A stretch of DNA of 55,516 nucleotides from Candidatus Liptonbacteria bacterium (lineage in GTDB: Bacteria; Patescibacteriota; Minisyncoccia; UBA6257; 2-01-FULL-56-20): the NCBI GenBank assembly GCA_016186635.1, contig JACPLI010000016.1:1-55516 (forward strand). The letters run 5' to 3'. Below, piece after piece: positions 28,297-37,345 of the stretch. The notes beneath the pieces were generated by a model, which searched no databases, was not told where the DNA came from, and worked only from the letters and a program-made list of their open reading frames with translations. The number at the start of each line of letters is the position of its first letter. Position 1 is the first letter of the stretch. Both the position numbers and the translations under genes were made by a program.

Positions 28297-28332
28297 CCTT
28301 ACTCCAATGTTCTCAAGAACATTGGAGTAAGG
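28297..28332. terminator. Palindrome 1 of 3 (17-bp perfect stem)
   Basis: CCTTACTCCAATGTTCT-CA-AGAACATTGGAGTAAGG. Confidence 0.6.
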
Positions 28333-28347
28333 GAATCTAAAAAAGAT

Positions 28348-28373
28348 TAAATACTTGCTATAGCAAGTATTTA
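28348..28373. terminator. Palindrome 2 of 3 (26 nt perfect)
   Basis: TAAATACTTGCTATAGCAAGTATTTA. Confidence 0.5.
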
Positions 28374-28384
28374 CGCAAAACTAC

Positions 28385-28430
28385 ATTTTCCCCGCATATA
28401 TCTGCCATGGCAGATATATGCGGGGAAAAT
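28385..28430. terminator. Palindrome 3 of 3 (46 nt perfect)
   Basis: ATTTTCCCCGCATATATCTGCCATGGCAGATATATGCGGGGAAAAT. Confidence 0.65.
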
Positions 28431-28481
28431 TTATACGCGTACAATCTCCAATTCCGTGAACGGCTGGCGGTGCCCTTTGCC
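28431..28481 (-). pseudogene. Remnant 3' end of a second ribosomal protein L21 gene
   Basis: Minus strand encodes GKGHRQPFTELEIVRV-stop, matching the intact L21 C-terminus KKGHRQPFTEVLIEKV-stop. Confidence 0.7.
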
Positions 28482-28510
28482 AATTTTTCCCAAGAGCGAA
28501 GCGATTGTCT

Positions 28511-28542
28511 GAAAAATTGAGCACCCCGCCACAGGGCGGGGC
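28511..28542 (-). terminator. Rho-independent terminator after rplU
   Basis: Minus strand GCCCCGCC-CTGT-GGCGGGGTGC then TCAATTTTTC. Confidence 0.75.
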
Positions 28543-28546
28543 TGTC

Positions 28547-28858
28547 TCACACTTTCTCTATTAAAACCTCGGTGAAAGGTTGTCGATGTCCTTTTTTCTT
28601 ATGCTGCCGGGTCTTTGAGTGGTATTTGAACACAATCTTCTTTTTGTCCCGCGCTTGCCTCACCACTCGCCCCTCAACACTCGCTCCTTCTACATACGGC
28701 TCGCCAATCGTCACGTTCTCACCTTCCGCCGTGAGGAGCACCTTATCGAATGAAAACACGCTCCCCGCTTCCACATCGAGCTTTTCCACCATTACTTTGT
28801 CCCCGGCGGAAACCTTATACTGTTTTCCCCCAGTTTCTATAATTGCGAATTTAGACAT
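28547..28858 (-). CDS. rplU: 50S ribosomal protein L21
   Basis: MSKFAIIETGGKQYKVSAGDKVMVEKL...KKGHRQPFTEVLIEKV. Confidence 0.95.
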   Translation of the reverse strand: MSKFAIIETGGKQYKVSAGDKVMVEKLDVEAGSVFSFDKVLLTAEGENVTIGEPYVEGASVEGRVVRQARDKKKIVFKYHSKTRQHKKKGHRQPFTEVLIEKV

Positions 28859-28860
28859 AG

Positions 28861-28918
28861 TGAGTGAGTGGTGAGTGGTAAGTGGTAAGTGGCTTTTCAC
28901 TTATCACTTCTCACTTAA
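28861..28918. repeat. Inverted pair of 7-nt-phased repeats upstream of rplU
   Basis: GTGGTGA|GTGGTAA|GTGGTAA|GTGGCTT then CACTTAT|CACTTCT|CACTTAA. Confidence 0.8.
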
Positions 28919-28923
28919 CACTA

Positions 28924-29268
28924 TCAATTCACGGATATGATAGCCGCAAACCATATAAAAATCAAGACGCTTACGAGAAAGGTGGCGCCCGCGAGAAGAT
29001 GCCCCAAGAACCGAATCCGGGTGAGGAGCGGTACCGCAATGGCAGTATTCACGATGCATACCACAAGTCCAAAGACGCCGTAGAGGAGTACGGAAGAAAG
29101 CGCACCCACTTCCGTGATGCCGCTCCGCTCCGTGAAGTGAATGATGAGCGGCTGGGCAATGCCGCGGAGCGCGAAATACCCCCACGCCATGCCTCCTGCG
29201 ACAAGGAGCAATGACGCCGCGAACAGCGCGGCGGGCACTTTATGCTTGATGAGCCAGCTTGCCATCAC
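28924..29268 (-). CDS. Small membrane protein, unknown function
   Basis: Four hydrophobic segments; stop only a few nt from the next gene. Confidence 0.6.
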   Translation of the reverse strand: MMASWLIKHKVPAALFAASLLLVAGGMAWGYFALRGIAQPLIIHFTERSGITEVGALSSVLLYGVFGLVVCIVNTAIAVPLLTRIRFLGHLLAGATFLVSVLIFIWFAAIISVN

Positions 29269-29271
29269 GCC

Positions 29272-30282
29272 TTATACGTTCCTTATCCGTGCCCCTTTCC
29301 GCTCGCCCCTCAAAATCGCGGCGGCTTCCTCCGGCATGACTGCATTGATATCCACGCCCGTGCTCAATTCAAAACCCGCGGGAATGGATACTTTTGGGAA
29401 CACCTCTATATGCCAGTGGTAATGGCGATATCGCGCGCCGTTCTCAAGCGGCGCCGTGTGGATAAAAAAGTTATAGTCGGGGTCATAGAGAAACCGCTTC
29501 ATGCGGCGGAGCACCGACTGGAGCGCACGCGCCACCTCGCGGAGCACGCGGCGCGGCGTTGCCTCGAAGGAGGGAGGATGCGAAGCGGGATACACCCGCA
29601 CCTCAAAGGGCTGCCGCGAAACGAAGGGCGTAACCGCGAGCGCAAGGGCATTTTCCTCAATAATGCGCGTCCCGGCTTCATGCTCAAACCGAAGCATATC
29701 GCAATGGACGCACGCATGGTGCTTCGTAAAATAACTCTTCGAGCCCTCGAGCGAATGCGCGACATCCGGAGGCACGATAGGCAACGCGAGAAGCTGGTAG
29801 TGAGGATGATAAACGGATGCTCCCGCCATAGAACCCCAGTTTGCAAAAGCGGACACATACCGCGAACAGCCGTCATTCGCGAACCGCCGATACATCCGCT
29901 GGATGAGCTCAAGGAGCGAAACGGCTTCCGAGAGGGAAAGCGACGCGAAATTCTTCGTGTGGCTCCGCGTAATGACCAAATCATGGTGCCCGATGCCCTC
30001 GATGTAAGAATAGGGGCCTTGGCGCATTCCCATCGCGCAACGGTCTTCCGCACGCACCGCCGGATACCGGTTCCGAATCACTGCAATCTGCCACTTCCCT
30101 TTCGCCGGGTACCGGGCGCGCAAAGGCACGTTCCCCGATTTTTCCAGGTCCTCAAACGGGCACGTGCGCTTCGGAGAGGGCGCACGCTTCGCCTTCCGCA
30201 AAAGGTCATGCGGGCGCTTCGCCCGCTCGGACGCCATGATAATCCAGTCTCCGGAAACGAGGTCTTGTCTCAACTCGCTCAT
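29272..30282 (-). CDS. galT: Galactose-1-phosphate uridylyltransferase family (GalT-like)
   Basis: LRQDLVSGDWIIMASERAKRP, NRYPAV, HPHYQLLALPIVP, HYHWHIEVFPK. Confidence 0.88.
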   Translation of the reverse strand: MSELRQDLVSGDWIIMASERAKRPHDLLRKAKRAPSPKRTCPFEDLEKSGNVPLRARYPAKGKWQIAVIRNRYPAVRAEDRCAMGMRQGPYSYIEGIGHHDLVITRSHTKNFASLSLSEAVSLLELIQRMYRRFANDGCSRYVSAFANWGSMAGASVYHPHYQLLALPIVPPDVAHSLEGSKSYFTKHHACVHCDMLRFEHEAGTRIIEENALALAVTPFVSRQPFEVRVYPASHPPSFEATPRRVLREVARALQSVLRRMKRFLYDPDYNFFIHTAPLENGARYRHYHWHIEVFPKVSIPAGFELSTGVDINAVMPEEAAAILRGERKGARIRNV

Positions 30283-30384
30283 GGGAGTAATCGCGAATAA
30301 TGCAAATTTGAATTAAATAATGCGAATTGATTGTACCATGTTATTCGCGTTATTTTCCCTTATTCGCGATATTTGCGATCACTC

Positions 30385-32166
30385 CTACGCCACTTCGGCC
30401 TGGTAGCATTGTTCGCAATATACGATTTCAGGCCGCTCCGGCGCATACGAGGTCTCGAATTTATTCGGGCAGGGAGACACGCCGTGCGCGTGCGCGGCGG
30501 TGTTACGATATGTTATCTGTCCCCTACTCTCCGCACCATTACACGCGCACACGCGGTGCCACAACTTCAAAGGATTTCTCTTATTCAACCGGGCGCGATG
30601 GCGGCAATTGGGACAAAGCCGCGGCAGAGGCACTTCGTGGGCGCGGTAAAACTGCAACTCGTCGCGCGTCAACCGGAATGCCGTCGTACACTGCTCATTG
30701 CATGTTCCCTTGTGCGCACAACCGATGGTTTGGCTCACCATATCGTCGCTCACATCCTTGATATGATCAGGCAATTGCTCGGGAAAAACGGTAACCTGAT
30801 AATTCCGTTCCTCCGGCTCTTTCCACGAATACCCCCGCCGCACGGCCTCTTCCCGGGCAAGGGGGAAATACTCGTGAGCGGTTGCTTCGTTATATGCGAA
30901 GAGGTGATAATCAACCGGGAAGAATTCTCCATACTTATATATCCTTCCCTGCGAGTCCGTATACGGCACCGTTTTCATCTGCTCAATGATTTTCGCGGAT
31001 TGCCGTTCAAATTCCTCTTGAGAATACTGCTTGTTCAGAATGGCATACTCGGCGTTACGCAAACCAATACACCCGAACAGGTCATGCGAGTTGTGACAAT
31101 TCATCGAATATGTAGCGTTTCTCACCTGGTCCCAAATCTCGGTGCTGCAACGGATGTTCGACGACTGATACCCTACATTGATTGACTCATATACAAGCTC
31201 GGTGGTCCTGCCCCAAAAACAGTAGTCTATTGCGTCTTTCGACTCCACAAGCCCGTATACATATCGCGCATCCTCGACTTTTCTGCAGGTGAATCCTCGG
31301 AAAATGTTTTTCGATTCCTCTATCCAGTTTCCCGATATATTTTGGCTGTGATGCGCAACAAGAGAAGGAACGATGTGCGTTACTTTCGCCTCCTTGAATT
31401 TCGCTTCCAGCGCATCGCGCATCATATAACTCCCCACATTGAATTGCGCAACCAGTTTTTTATATTCTTCTTTGCTGTACTGCACGTTAAAAATACAATT
31501 GCTCTTATTGCGAAGGTTCACGCAGCCAAAACAGCTCTCGCAATTCCGGCAATTGAATAAGAAGAATGAATTACTGCACGCGGTGCATTCCTGCGAATAG
31601 AGAAGATGTTGGCACTGGAAACAATCAATGCATTCGTAACACTGTTCGGATTTCTGGACGGAAAGACCATCAAAGGAATCCTTGGCGTCGTTGAACCACG
31701 TCCCATAGAAACAATGCTCATTAAAGTTGCTCCCGTAGATAAGGTAACAATCTTTCAGGTTGCTCACTCGATTTGTATACTGGCTGTTTACAATGGTCCC
31801 TTGATGCACAATCCCTGGTCGCGGCACACGCTTTAAAAGCTCGCGAAATTGCTCAAAAAACGGCTTTGAGAAATCATAATCCGCGCCGTATTGCCGAGAG
31901 TCCCATTTATCCGACCACCAACACTCCTTGCAGTACACCGTAAATGGAACGGCAGGACTGAATGACATGATCTTCTCCTCCCCGCACAAATCACACTTTC
32001 GTTTATAGAGCGCCCGTTCATTGCGCATCGCGAGTCGCCGCACGAGCCGGCACTCCGGACACCAGGTGGGCGGGGGGACCTGCATCTTTTTATAGAAATC
32101 GAAATCCTCCGATGCAACGGTGAATTGCTGCTTGCAATTTTGGCAGATTCTCTGTTCTTGCGTCAT
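30385..32166 (-). CDS. Cys-rich zinc-ribbon/putative solenoid protein, paralog D (unknown function)
   Basis: Same architecture as A-C; C-terminal APERPEIVYCEQCYQAEVA. Confidence 0.85.
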   Translation of the reverse strand: MTQEQRICQNCKQQFTVASEDFDFYKKMQVPPPTWCPECRLVRRLAMRNERALYKRKCDLCGEEKIMSFSPAVPFTVYCKECWWSDKWDSRQYGADYDFSKPFFEQFRELLKRVPRPGIVHQGTIVNSQYTNRVSNLKDCYLIYGSNFNEHCFYGTWFNDAKDSFDGLSVQKSEQCYECIDCFQCQHLLYSQECTACSNSFFLFNCRNCESCFGCVNLRNKSNCIFNVQYSKEEYKKLVAQFNVGSYMMRDALEAKFKEAKVTHIVPSLVAHHSQNISGNWIEESKNIFRGFTCRKVEDARYVYGLVESKDAIDYCFWGRTTELVYESINVGYQSSNIRCSTEIWDQVRNATYSMNCHNSHDLFGCIGLRNAEYAILNKQYSQEEFERQSAKIIEQMKTVPYTDSQGRIYKYGEFFPVDYHLFAYNEATAHEYFPLAREEAVRRGYSWKEPEERNYQVTVFPEQLPDHIKDVSDDMVSQTIGCAHKGTCNEQCTTAFRLTRDELQFYRAHEVPLPRLCPNCRHRARLNKRNPLKLWHRVCACNGAESRGQITYRNTAAHAHGVSPCPNKFETSYAPERPEIVYCEQCYQAEVA

Positions 32167-32199
32167 ATGCGCTAATTATCAATTAGTAAGAAGCAATTT

Positions 32200-34140
32200 T
32201 CAAACGTCCCCATCCCCTTTGTTACTTGTTCCTTGTTCCTTGTCGCCTGTTCCTTGCACGCGACGTTCATAGTACCACTTCAGCACATCCCCACCCACGG
32301 GAATCGCGTTTAAACTCCCTTCTTTCGCATCCTCGACAAGCACGAGGACAATCAGTTTCGGGTCCTCAACGGGCGCGTAGCCCACAAAGAAGGCGTTCAC
32401 CTTGCGGTTATTGTACACCTGCGCGCTGCCCGTTTTTGCCGCAACCGTGAACGGCAGGTCGTGGAGCGCATAAATCGTCGCGTTCGGCGCAGTGACTGCC
32501 TGGCGCATCCCTTTCTCGACCTCTTCGAACTCCCGCGCAAGCCCCGAAAGGTCGCCGACTACTTTCGGAGGAGCGCCGTCCGCCACGACTACCGGCTGCA
32601 GCAGTTTTCCGTCGGTAGCGATGGCATTCATATACACGAGGAGCTGGAGGGGGGTAAGAAGCAAATCTCCCTGCCCGATGGAAACGTTATAGGTATCTCC
32701 CACGAGCCACGGGCGCTTATCCCGCTTTTCCTTCCACTCGATTGAGGGAAGAAACCCGTCAACCTCCCCGGGCAAATCTATTCCCGTGAGAGAGCCCAGA
32801 TTGAATTTCTGCCACCATTCCCGCAGACGGTTTATCCCGAGTCCCTTAATACCCCCGGACGCGCCTGCCTGACCGGCAGGCAGACCGCCGCCCACCTCGT
32901 AGAAATACACGTCGCTCGAAACGGCGATTGCTGACGCCAAATTCACGCTTCCATGCGCACGCCAATCCTTATAGCGCGTAGGTTTTGAAGGATCGAAGGG
33001 GTTCGGGATATCAAGATACCCCGGGGAGAAAATCTCGCGCTTCGGGTCAATCACGCCTTCCTTGAGAGCAGCCACGCCCACTAAGGGCTTTATCGTCGAA
33101 CCCGGGCTGTACGCCCCCGCGATCGCCCTATTAAACAAGGGTTTTTCCGGCGAAGTGAGTATCTCCTTCTTCTCCTTCGTGTGCCCCTGACCAGAAAGAA
33201 GCATGTTGTCGTACGACGGCTCCTGCACGAGTGCGACGACTTCTCCCGTCTGGGGAATAAGCGCAATCCCCACGCCGACTTTTTTGCCAAGCGCACGGAG
33301 CCCCTTCACGAGACGCTCGTAGAAATATGACTGCAACTCAGCGTCAATCGTGAGGCGGAGCGTCGCTCCCCGCGACGGCGCCTGGCGCTCGGAAGCATCA
33401 AGCACGTTCCCCCGCGCGTCGCGCCGCACCACCGTAATTCCCGCGTCCCCCCTCAAAAAATCGTTATAGGACCGCTCCACGCCGTCTTTCCCAATCATCT
33501 CGTCAGCACTGACCGCCGGATTCGCCCGCAAATCCTCCCGGCTCGGGAACCCCACATACCCCAGCACATGTGAGAACGCCTTTCCTTTTTTGTATACCCG
33601 CTCGACGCCATCCTCCACGGTAATGGTCGGGAGGTCGAGCCCCTTCAACACCACCAGCACACGGTCGTTCAGTTCAACGGGAACAGGAATGCGCTCGCCG
33701 AGGCGATCGGGGTCGGCACCCCGAATCCATCCCCACACCTCCTCGGGCGCGATGCCGGCACTCACACGCAATGCCTCAAGCGTCCGGTCTTGAAGTTCCT
33801 CGCGCTTCAAAAATACTGCTGTTTCCAAAAACACGTAGGGTGCAACCTCGTTCTCTGCGAGTACCGTGCCAAACCGGTCCGTGACGATTCCCCGAAGCGG
33901 CGCCGTCTTTTTCACCTGCTCAAGATTCGCGTGTGCGCGCGCCGTATATACCGTTCCCTTTCCCAAACTCAAAAACACAACCCGCCCGGAAAAAGCGACT
34001 GCGAGCGCGAGGACGAGAAACCAGACGTAAATGAGCGGGCGGCTCCCGAGCGGAACCTCCACCACCTCCGCTCCTTCAGCCCAATCTTCCGCCACCGCCT
34101 CTTCAAACGCGGGAATCTCCTCGTGGTTCTTCCTTCTCAT
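32200..34140 (-). CDS. mrdA: Penicillin-binding protein 2
   Basis: APLRGIVTDRFGTVLAENE, YSPGSTIKPLVGVAAL, SIGQGDLLLTPLQL, AAKTGSAQV. Confidence 0.92.
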   Translation of the reverse strand: MRRKNHEEIPAFEEAVAEDWAEGAEVVEVPLGSRPLIYVWFLVLALAVAFSGRVVFLSLGKGTVYTARAHANLEQVKKTAPLRGIVTDRFGTVLAENEVAPYVFLETAVFLKREELQDRTLEALRVSAGIAPEEVWGWIRGADPDRLGERIPVPVELNDRVLVVLKGLDLPTITVEDGVERVYKKGKAFSHVLGYVGFPSREDLRANPAVSADEMIGKDGVERSYNDFLRGDAGITVVRRDARGNVLDASERQAPSRGATLRLTIDAELQSYFYERLVKGLRALGKKVGVGIALIPQTGEVVALVQEPSYDNMLLSGQGHTKEKKEILTSPEKPLFNRAIAGAYSPGSTIKPLVGVAALKEGVIDPKREIFSPGYLDIPNPFDPSKPTRYKDWRAHGSVNLASAIAVSSDVYFYEVGGGLPAGQAGASGGIKGLGINRLREWWQKFNLGSLTGIDLPGEVDGFLPSIEWKEKRDKRPWLVGDTYNVSIGQGDLLLTPLQLLVYMNAIATDGKLLQPVVVADGAPPKVVGDLSGLAREFEEVEKGMRQAVTAPNATIYALHDLPFTVAAKTGSAQVYNNRKVNAFFVGYAPVEDPKLIVLVLVEDAKEGSLNAIPVGGDVLKWYYERRVQGTGDKEQGTSNKGDGDV

Positions 34141-34180
34141 GCACGTAGTATGCCCCGGAGAAATGCTTCGCGCAAAGCCC

Positions 34181-34645
34181 CTACCTATAGCTTCCCCATT
34201 TCACAAGACTCAACCTTATACACGCGAGAATTGCGAGGGCCCATGCGCCGCTCAACGCGGCTTCGCGGAGTATGCGGGGAGCAGCTTCCCCAACGAAGCG
34301 GATATCTGCCGCCGCGTACCAAAGCCCCGCTCCCAGCACCACGGCAACCATAAAACCCGCGGCACACGAGCCCGGGAAAAGGTCCCGCGTGATGCTCACT
34401 GCGACCGGAATCGCCGCGAGGAGCACCACTTCAGCGCTCCACGCCGGCTGCCAATTCAGGAGCCATGCGGCGGAACTTGCGAACAACACAATCTGCGGCG
34501 GCGTAAGAAAAAACGCGAGTCCGAGGAGCGCGATGAAAACCGCGTTCTCAAGCCCGATCCCCATGCCGCCAAATCGTGCCTGCAGCAAAAATGCGATTAC
34601 CATAAAGAACGCGCCATAGATGATATTCCGGTTCATTGCGGTCAA
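34181..34645 (-). CDS. Membrane protein, MreD-like by position
   Basis: Hydrophobic; lies between mrdA and mreC. Confidence 0.5.
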   Translation of the reverse strand: MTAMNRNIIYGAFFMVIAFLLQARFGGMGIGLENAVFIALLGLAFFLTPPQIVLFASSAAWLLNWQPAWSAEVVLLAAIPVAVSITRDLFPGSCAAGFMVAVVLGAGLWYAAADIRFVGEAAPRILREAALSGAWALAILACIRLSLVKWGSYR

Positions 34646-34648
34646 AAT

Positions 34649-35326
34649 TCAAAAGGAGATTGGAACATAATCCGTCATAATCTCAAGCACACGCAACTCT
34701 CCCAGCGAATATGGTATGGCAACGCTTGCCTCTTGAAACAATCCATTTTGCCCGGAGTGCGCTTCTCTCACCGTGCCTATCGCAAGCCCGTAGGGTACCC
34801 CCGGCGCCGCGCTCACGATCGCGGCGCCGGGCGAGACCGCCGCGTCATTCGCGATAAGCGTAAGGCGGGGTTCGCTTCCGCCGGCAAGCAGGGCATCCAC
34901 TCCCTTGCTGCCGATGCGCACGGCGTACTTTGCACGCACGTCGAACAGCGTTTCCACCACTGCCGCGCGCGCAAACACCTTCGTGACGCTGCCCACAAAT
35001 ACGCCCCGGAAAAGTGCGGGTTGCCCCACCTGCACCCCCTCCCGTTCTCCCGCGTTTACGAGGAGTTCGTGCTTCACGCCGAACGGATACCGCGAGTATA
35101 CCTCGGCGAGCACCGTGCGTTCAGAACGGAGAGGGAGCTTATACTGGGCAATCTCCCGGCGGGCAAGCTCCGCTTTAAGCGCCACCACCTCCGCCGACAG
35201 GTCGCTCACGGGCGCCTCCGACACTCCCTGCAGCTTCTCTCGAATCCAGAACCCCACTTCGGGGCGGAGCACTGCGAGGCCTACCACAATAACGGTAAGG
35301 AGGATGAGAATGCGTTTTTCGGGCAT
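34649..35326 (-). CDS. mreC: Rod shape-determining protein MreC
   Basis: N-terminal TM, coiled coil, VNAGEREGVQVGQPALFRG-V-VGSV; start at MPEKRILIL; adjacent to mreB. Confidence 0.85.
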   Translation of the reverse strand: MPEKRILILLTVIVVGLAVLRPEVGFWIREKLQGVSEAPVSDLSAEVVALKAELARREIAQYKLPLRSERTVLAEVYSRYPFGVKHELLVNAGEREGVQVGQPALFRGVFVGSVTKVFARAAVVETLFDVRAKYAVRIGSKGVDALLAGGSEPRLTLIANDAAVSPGAAIVSAAPGVPYGLAIGTVREAHSGQNGLFQEASVAIPYSLGELRVLEIMTDYVPISF

Positions 35327-35428
35327 AGTTTTGGACTGGTTGAGAGGTAAGGGTAAGGATATCGGTATTCTTTTCACTCTTAACATTACCCCCCTCACCA
35401 TACTAGCTTCCTTACCTTAACCCCCTCA

Positions 35429-36472
35429 CTAAAGTTTTATCTCCAGCGGCTTCAGGGGATTATCAAGCAATGCCCGGTACCCGTCGAAGTCATCCACAAT
35501 CTGCCCTAATCCCCGCACGACGCACGTCAAGGGCTCTTCCGCGACGGAGGTCTTCACTGCCGTCTCCCGCTCGACGAGCTCGTTCAGGCCCCGAAGGAGC
35601 GCGCCGCCGCCGCAGAGGTAAATCCCCTGCGCAAGCATGTCGCCCACAAGCTCCGGCGGCGTGAGTTCAATCACCTCCCGCACCGCGTCCACGATGGTAC
35701 GGAGCGATTTCTGGGTCGCCTGCCGGACATTCGCGTTCTTGACCATTACCTCGCGCGGAAGCCCCGTAGTGTAGTCGCGGCCCCGGATGGAAACCTCAAT
35801 GCGGCCCTCAACGGGAACCGCAGAACCCGCCGCAATCTTCAGGTATTCGGCAGTCGGCTCCCCGATGGCGAGCCGGAACTCGTCCCGCACAAACCGGATA
35901 ATGTCCTCATTCAATTTGTCTCCCGCTACCCGCAGCGTCTTCGCCACCACGATGCCTCCCATCGAAATCACGGCGATATCAGTAGTCCCCCCGCCGACAT
36001 CCACAATCAAACTCGCCGTAGGCGAGAGAATCGGCAGCCGCGCGCCCAACGCCGCCGCCACGGGCGCCTCCACGAGGTAGACCTTGCTGCATCCGGCATT
36101 CGTTGCCGCATCCTCCACCGATTTCCGCTCCACTTCGGTCACGCCGTTCGGAATGGCTATCACGCCGCGCCGGAACCCGAGGAGCGGCGCGCGGCTCGCC
36201 CTCCGCAAGAACTGCCGCAACATCTCCTGCGTCATCTCGAAGTCCGACACGACGCCTCCCACGAGCGGACGGATGACGCTGATGTGCGCGGGTGTCCGCC
36301 CCATCATCTTTTTTGCCTCTTCCCCCACTGCGAGAATCTGGCTCGTTTTCTCGTTCACCGCAGCAACGGAGGGCTCGTTCACCATAAGCCCCTTGCGCCC
36401 CAAATACACAAGACAATTCGCAGTTCCAAGGTCAATGCCGACGTCGCTAAAGATGTAATCAAAGGCAGACAT
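35429..36472 (-). CDS. mreB: Rod shape-determining protein MreB
   Basis: DVGIDLGTANCLVYLGRKGLMVNEPSVAAVN, IVDVGGGTTDIAVIS, LCGGGALLRGLNELV. Confidence 0.97.
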   Translation of the reverse strand: MSAFDYIFSDVGIDLGTANCLVYLGRKGLMVNEPSVAAVNEKTSQILAVGEEAKKMMGRTPAHISVIRPLVGGVVSDFEMTQEMLRQFLRRASRAPLLGFRRGVIAIPNGVTEVERKSVEDAATNAGCSKVYLVEAPVAAALGARLPILSPTASLIVDVGGGTTDIAVISMGGIVVAKTLRVAGDKLNEDIIRFVRDEFRLAIGEPTAEYLKIAAGSAVPVEGRIEVSIRGRDYTTGLPREVMVKNANVRQATQKSLRTIVDAVREVIELTPPELVGDMLAQGIYLCGGGALLRGLNELVERETAVKTSVAEEPLTCVVRGLGQIVDDFDGYRALLDNPLKPLEIKL

Positions 36473-36510
36473 AGTAGATCGTTTATTTCTAATACGACGG
36501 CATTATACCC

Positions 36511-37344
36511 CTAAAGAGACATTTGCAACACGAGAAAATGCCCGTTCAAAGGATGCTTGAGCTTAAACAAGCGGCATTTAGATAACTCATCATTTGGAAA
36601 AACAAGCGCCAATTTCCTCCTTTGCTCCTGTTCCTCTGTATCATCGTGGCACGAAAGGACAAGATTCAAAGTGTCGTCTCGTATCTCGGGATACGTATTC
36701 GGATTCAAGATGTTCCCCTCCGCTTTCACTTCGGTCATTATTCGGAATCGCAGTTTTACCGACGCTTTCTTCACATCACGCACGCGACTAAACGTTTCCT
36801 GTTCTGAAAGCAGCGAGGTAACCATTTCCTGCATCTCGCGCGAAATAGTTTTACCGCTCTCATGCAACCGCTCGCGCAGCGCTTGAGAAAACGACTGGCT
36901 GATAAGTTCCTCGGCGGATACGGTCTCAAAGAAGCTCCCATATACCAGACACATTTTTGTATGTCCACCTTTCCTGCCGCGCACCAGATAATACACCGCG
37001 CGCTCGGGCAATGAAAAGATGTCGTCGCCGGCGCGCTCCATTTGCACCCGCATACTACTCGCCTCTCCAGCAATAATGTCGGCGATTACCTTGCTCCGCG
37101 AGGGTATCGTGGAATTAAATGATGCGACGGTATACGACGCGCTGTCCTTCAACTCAATAAGTTCTCCTCCTGTGAAAATACTTCTCTCACCATTCAGCCG
37201 AATCGCCAAATCCGGGAAAATGCCCTTGTTCCTGCATGAGAGCAACCGGCGGACAAAAGGAAAACTGTCTAACCTTCTTACGGTCCTGAACTTCCCTCGA
37301 TTATCGGCAAGAGAGCGAAAAAAATGGAAGATGGAATACGGCAT
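36511..37344 (-). CDS. Putative type II restriction endonuclease (PD-(D/E)xK-like)
   Basis: IFPDLAIRLNGERSIFTGGELIELKDS resembles PD...ExK; starts 1 nt after a methyltransferase stop. Confidence 0.6.
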   Translation of the reverse strand: MPYSIFHFFRSLADNRGKFRTVRRLDSFPFVRRLLSCRNKGIFPDLAIRLNGERSIFTGGELIELKDSASYTVASFNSTIPSRSKVIADIIAGEASSMRVQMERAGDDIFSLPERAVYYLVRGRKGGHTKMCLVYGSFFETVSAEELISQSFSQALRERLHESGKTISREMQEMVTSLLSEQETFSRVRDVKKASVKLRFRIMTEVKAEGNILNPNTYPEIRDDTLNLVLSCHDDTEEQEQRRKLALVFPNDELSKCRLFKLKHPLNGHFLVLQMSL

Positions 37345-37345
37345 A

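Noticed and set aside
34031-35350. 439-aa plus-strand ORF antisense to mrdA-mreD-mreC
   Set aside because: GC-rich antisense open frame over recognisable genes; Arg/His-rich, no motif
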